From DASUSF01 sp036375275 (lineage in GTDB: Bacteria; Pseudomonadota; Alphaproteobacteria; Geminicoccales; Geminicoccaceae): 16,167 bases of DNA. Below the pieces are notes generated by a model. The model was not told the DNA's origin. It did no database searches and saw nothing but the letters and a program-made list of their open reading frames with translations. How positions within the stretch are numbered: position 1 is the first letter of the stretch; each line of letters starts with the position of its first letter. Of the stretch, positions 14,944-16,167 are shown piece after piece. Position numbers and translations under genes: made by a program. The stretch covers positions 1 to 16,167 of the forward strand of contig DASUSF010000072.1 in assembly GCA_036375275.1 (NCBI GenBank), given 5' to 3'.

Positions 14944-15588
14944 TTGGCCTGGGCCGCGAACGCGGCTGCTATGCCGCTACTGGGGCCGCTCACCTCCGCC
15001 CGCGCTTACGCCGCGACGCGACGTGATCTGCGCTTTCGCGCACTATGGCGCGGGTCGTCGATCGGCGAGCACCGCGTCGTGTTCCGGACGGACGGCGATC
15101 GCCTGGCGGTCGACACGCACATCGACATCGCTGTCAGGGTCCTGTTCTTCACCGTGTTCCGCCTGAAGCACGATGCGCAGGAAATCTGGCAGTCCGGCCG
15201 CCTGGTATCGGTCACCAGCACGACGGACCGCGACGGCACGCGCCTGCAGGTTTCCGGCAACGCTGTCGCGGACGGCCTTCGCATCGTCGGCGAGAACGGC
15301 CCTTTCCTGGCGGCCGCGGACCTTTTGACCACGAATGCGCTTTGGGATAGCCGCATCGTGCATGAGCAAAGGCTGATCGATGTCCAGTACGGCGGCGAGA
15401 TCGGCCTGGTGGCGCGGCCGTTCGGGGAGGAGCAGGTCGTCACGTCACGGGGACCTGTGCGCGCCAGCCGCTATCGAATGATCACGCCCCACTACGCCGG
15501 CAGCATGTTCTACGACGAGGACCAGCGCTGGGTTAAGGCCCTGATCGAAATGAAGGGACAGACCATCGAATATGCCCTCGCGACGTAG
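14944..15588 (+). CDS. DUF6134-type secreted protein, signal peptide probably frameshifted
   Basis: A predicted exported protein of unknown function, about 200 residues. The body follows the DUF6134 pattern: LWRGSSIGEHRVVFRTDGDR near the start, VRVLFFTVFRLKHDAQEIW, SGRLVSVTSTTDRDGTRLQV, TNALWDSRIVHEQRLIDVQY and a final MFYDEDQRWVKALIEMKGQT strand set, probably a beta-barrel-like fold. The open frame permits TTG at 14944 or ATG at 14971, neither with a ribosome site. In the other frame, ATG at 14925 gives MSRRRLFGL, a twin-arginine-like start. Removing one G from the GGG at 14951-14953 would join it to AANAAAMPLLGPLTSARAYA, giving a full signal peptide. So a one-base frameshift, real or a sequencing error, is likely. 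Its end overlaps the following TAXI gene by 17 bases. Codon use is less extreme than to the left. Family call is by pattern recall and moderately sure. Confidence 0.72.
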   Translation: MAWAANAAAMPLLGPLTSARAYAATRRDLRFRALWRGSSIGEHRVVFRTDGDRLAVDTHIDIAVRVLFFTVFRLKHDAQEIWQSGRLVSVTSTTDRDGTRLQVSGNAVADGLRIVGENGPFLAAADLLTTNALWDSRIVHEQRLIDVQYGGEIGLVARPFGEEQVVTSRGPVRASRYRMITPHYAGSMFYDEDQRWVKALIEMKGQTIEYALAT

Positions 15589-16167
15589 GCGGATCCCGAG
15601 AGTCTGGTGCTGGGCGCGCCCGGTGGCTCTGGCATGCGGTCTCGCGACTTTGGCCGTCACCGGGCTGGGGTGCGCGCAGGTGCCGGGGCGACCGGACGTG
15701 GTGATCGGCACGGCCAGGCCGGCCGACATCGACTACCCGCTCGGCGGCGCGATCTGCCGACTGTTCAACCTCGACACGCCGCGCCACGGTCTGCGCTGCG
15801 CCGAAGAGCCGTCGAGCGGCTCGATCGCCAACATCGGATCGCTCCGTAGCGGCCGCATGGATATCGGCATCGTGCCCTCGGACGTGCTCGCTGACGCCGT
15901 AGCCGGCCAGGGACCGTTCGCCGCGCGGGGTCCCGCGACCGACCTGCGTGTCCTGTTTGCCGGGCATGTCGATGTATTCACGCTCGTCGCTCACCGGGCG
16001 TCGGGAATCCTCACGGTGGCGGATCTGCGCGGCCAACGCATCGGCATCGGCAGTCCCGGATCGCGGCAAAGAGCCGATATGGAGCGCGTGCTGGCCGCTC
16101 TCGGCCTGACGCGGAACGACTTCGCGGAGGTGCGCGAACTTCCCCCCGCGGAGCAGAACCGGGTTTT
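15572..16167 (+). CDS. TAXI family TRAP transporter solute-binding subunit (partial, C-terminus off right edge)
   Basis: The first 198 residues of a second TAXI-type periplasmic binding protein; the frame is open to the last base. An arginine-rich start (MPSRRRRIPR) is followed by a hydrophobic segment at about 16-33 ending in GLGCAQ, so it is exported, perhaps as a lipoprotein, although the residues before the Cys are not an ideal lipobox. TAXI features follow: VVIGTARPADIDYPLGGAIC (43-62), SSGSIANIGSLRSGRMDIGI (81-100) with VPSDVLADAV, ADLRGQRIGIGSPGSRQRAD (150-169) and ERVLAALGLTRNDF. It differs clearly from the TAXI protein at 4088-5227, which begins with TGSAGYNQA, and belongs to the branch with the YPLGGAICRL segment. 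The ATG at 15572 overlaps the DUF6134 stop by 17 bases, so translation is probably coupled; the ribosome site is weak. Any partner permease lies beyond the edge. Confidence 0.85.
   Translation, partial: MPSRRRRIPRVWCWARPVALACGLATLAVTGLGCAQVPGRPDVVIGTARPADIDYPLGGAICRLFNLDTPRHGLRCAEEPSSGSIANIGSLRSGRMDIGIVPSDVLADAVAGQGPFAARGPATDLRVLFAGHVDVFTLVAHRASGILTVADLRGQRIGIGSPGSRQRADMERVLAALGLTRNDFAEVRELPPAEQNRV

Noticed and set aside
1..16167. CRISPR arrays, tRNA genes, prophage or defence genes
   Set aside because: I found no spaced direct repeats, no recognisable tRNA sequence and no integrase, toxin or nuclease-type genes. The content is metabolic and transport genes plus one transposase remnant.

Overview
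The window looks like the chromosome of a high-GC, metabolically versatile alphaproteobacterium, possibly a Rhodospirillales-type lineage. This rests on strong G/C third-position bias, frequent GTG/TTG starts, several TRAP transporters, a tartrate-type glycerate 2-kinase and a YcgN-type cysteine-cluster protein. The taxon is an inference; there is no rRNA or other marker to fix it. No tRNA, rRNA, CRISPR array or prophage is visible.

Left part (1-2075): a DctP-type TRAP solute-binding protein, cut by the left edge, faces left. A 332-bp divergent intergenic region separates it from an M20 zinc peptidase facing right.

Central part (2083-9273): five minus-strand genes with gaps of 60, 22, 70 and 19 bases look like one operon. 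In transcription order they are glycerate 2-kinase, an HtrA/PDZ-like protein that lacks the usual protease triad, an AMP-forming acyl-CoA ligase, a TAXI-type TRAP solute-binding protein and a fused TRAP permease. The plausible logic is uptake of an organic acid by the TRAP system, CoA activation by the ligase and entry of a C3 hydroxyacid into glycolysis through the kinase.

Right-centre (9330-11020): an AlkA-like DNA glycosylase on the plus strand, then on the minus strand a two-gene unit of a stress-type membrane-associated protein followed by a YcgN family protein.

Amino-acid cassette (11153-14231): a PLP-dependent D-cysteine desulfhydrase / L-cysteate sulfo-lyase type enzyme, a periplasmic polar amino-acid binding protein and a class I aminotransferase are tightly packed on the plus strand. 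They probably take up and degrade an amino acid, perhaps a sulfur-containing one.

Right end (14232-16167): a decayed IS256-family transposase with several frameshifts and an internal deletion marks a junction. Beyond it lies a DUF6134-type secreted protein whose signal peptide appears frameshifted, overlapping the start of a second, divergent TAXI-type binding protein that runs off the right edge.

No clearly unprecedented system is visible. The most interesting leads are the triad-less HtrA-like protein inside a transport/activation operon, the sulfo-lyase/binding-protein/aminotransferase cassette, and the DUF6134-TAXI pair.
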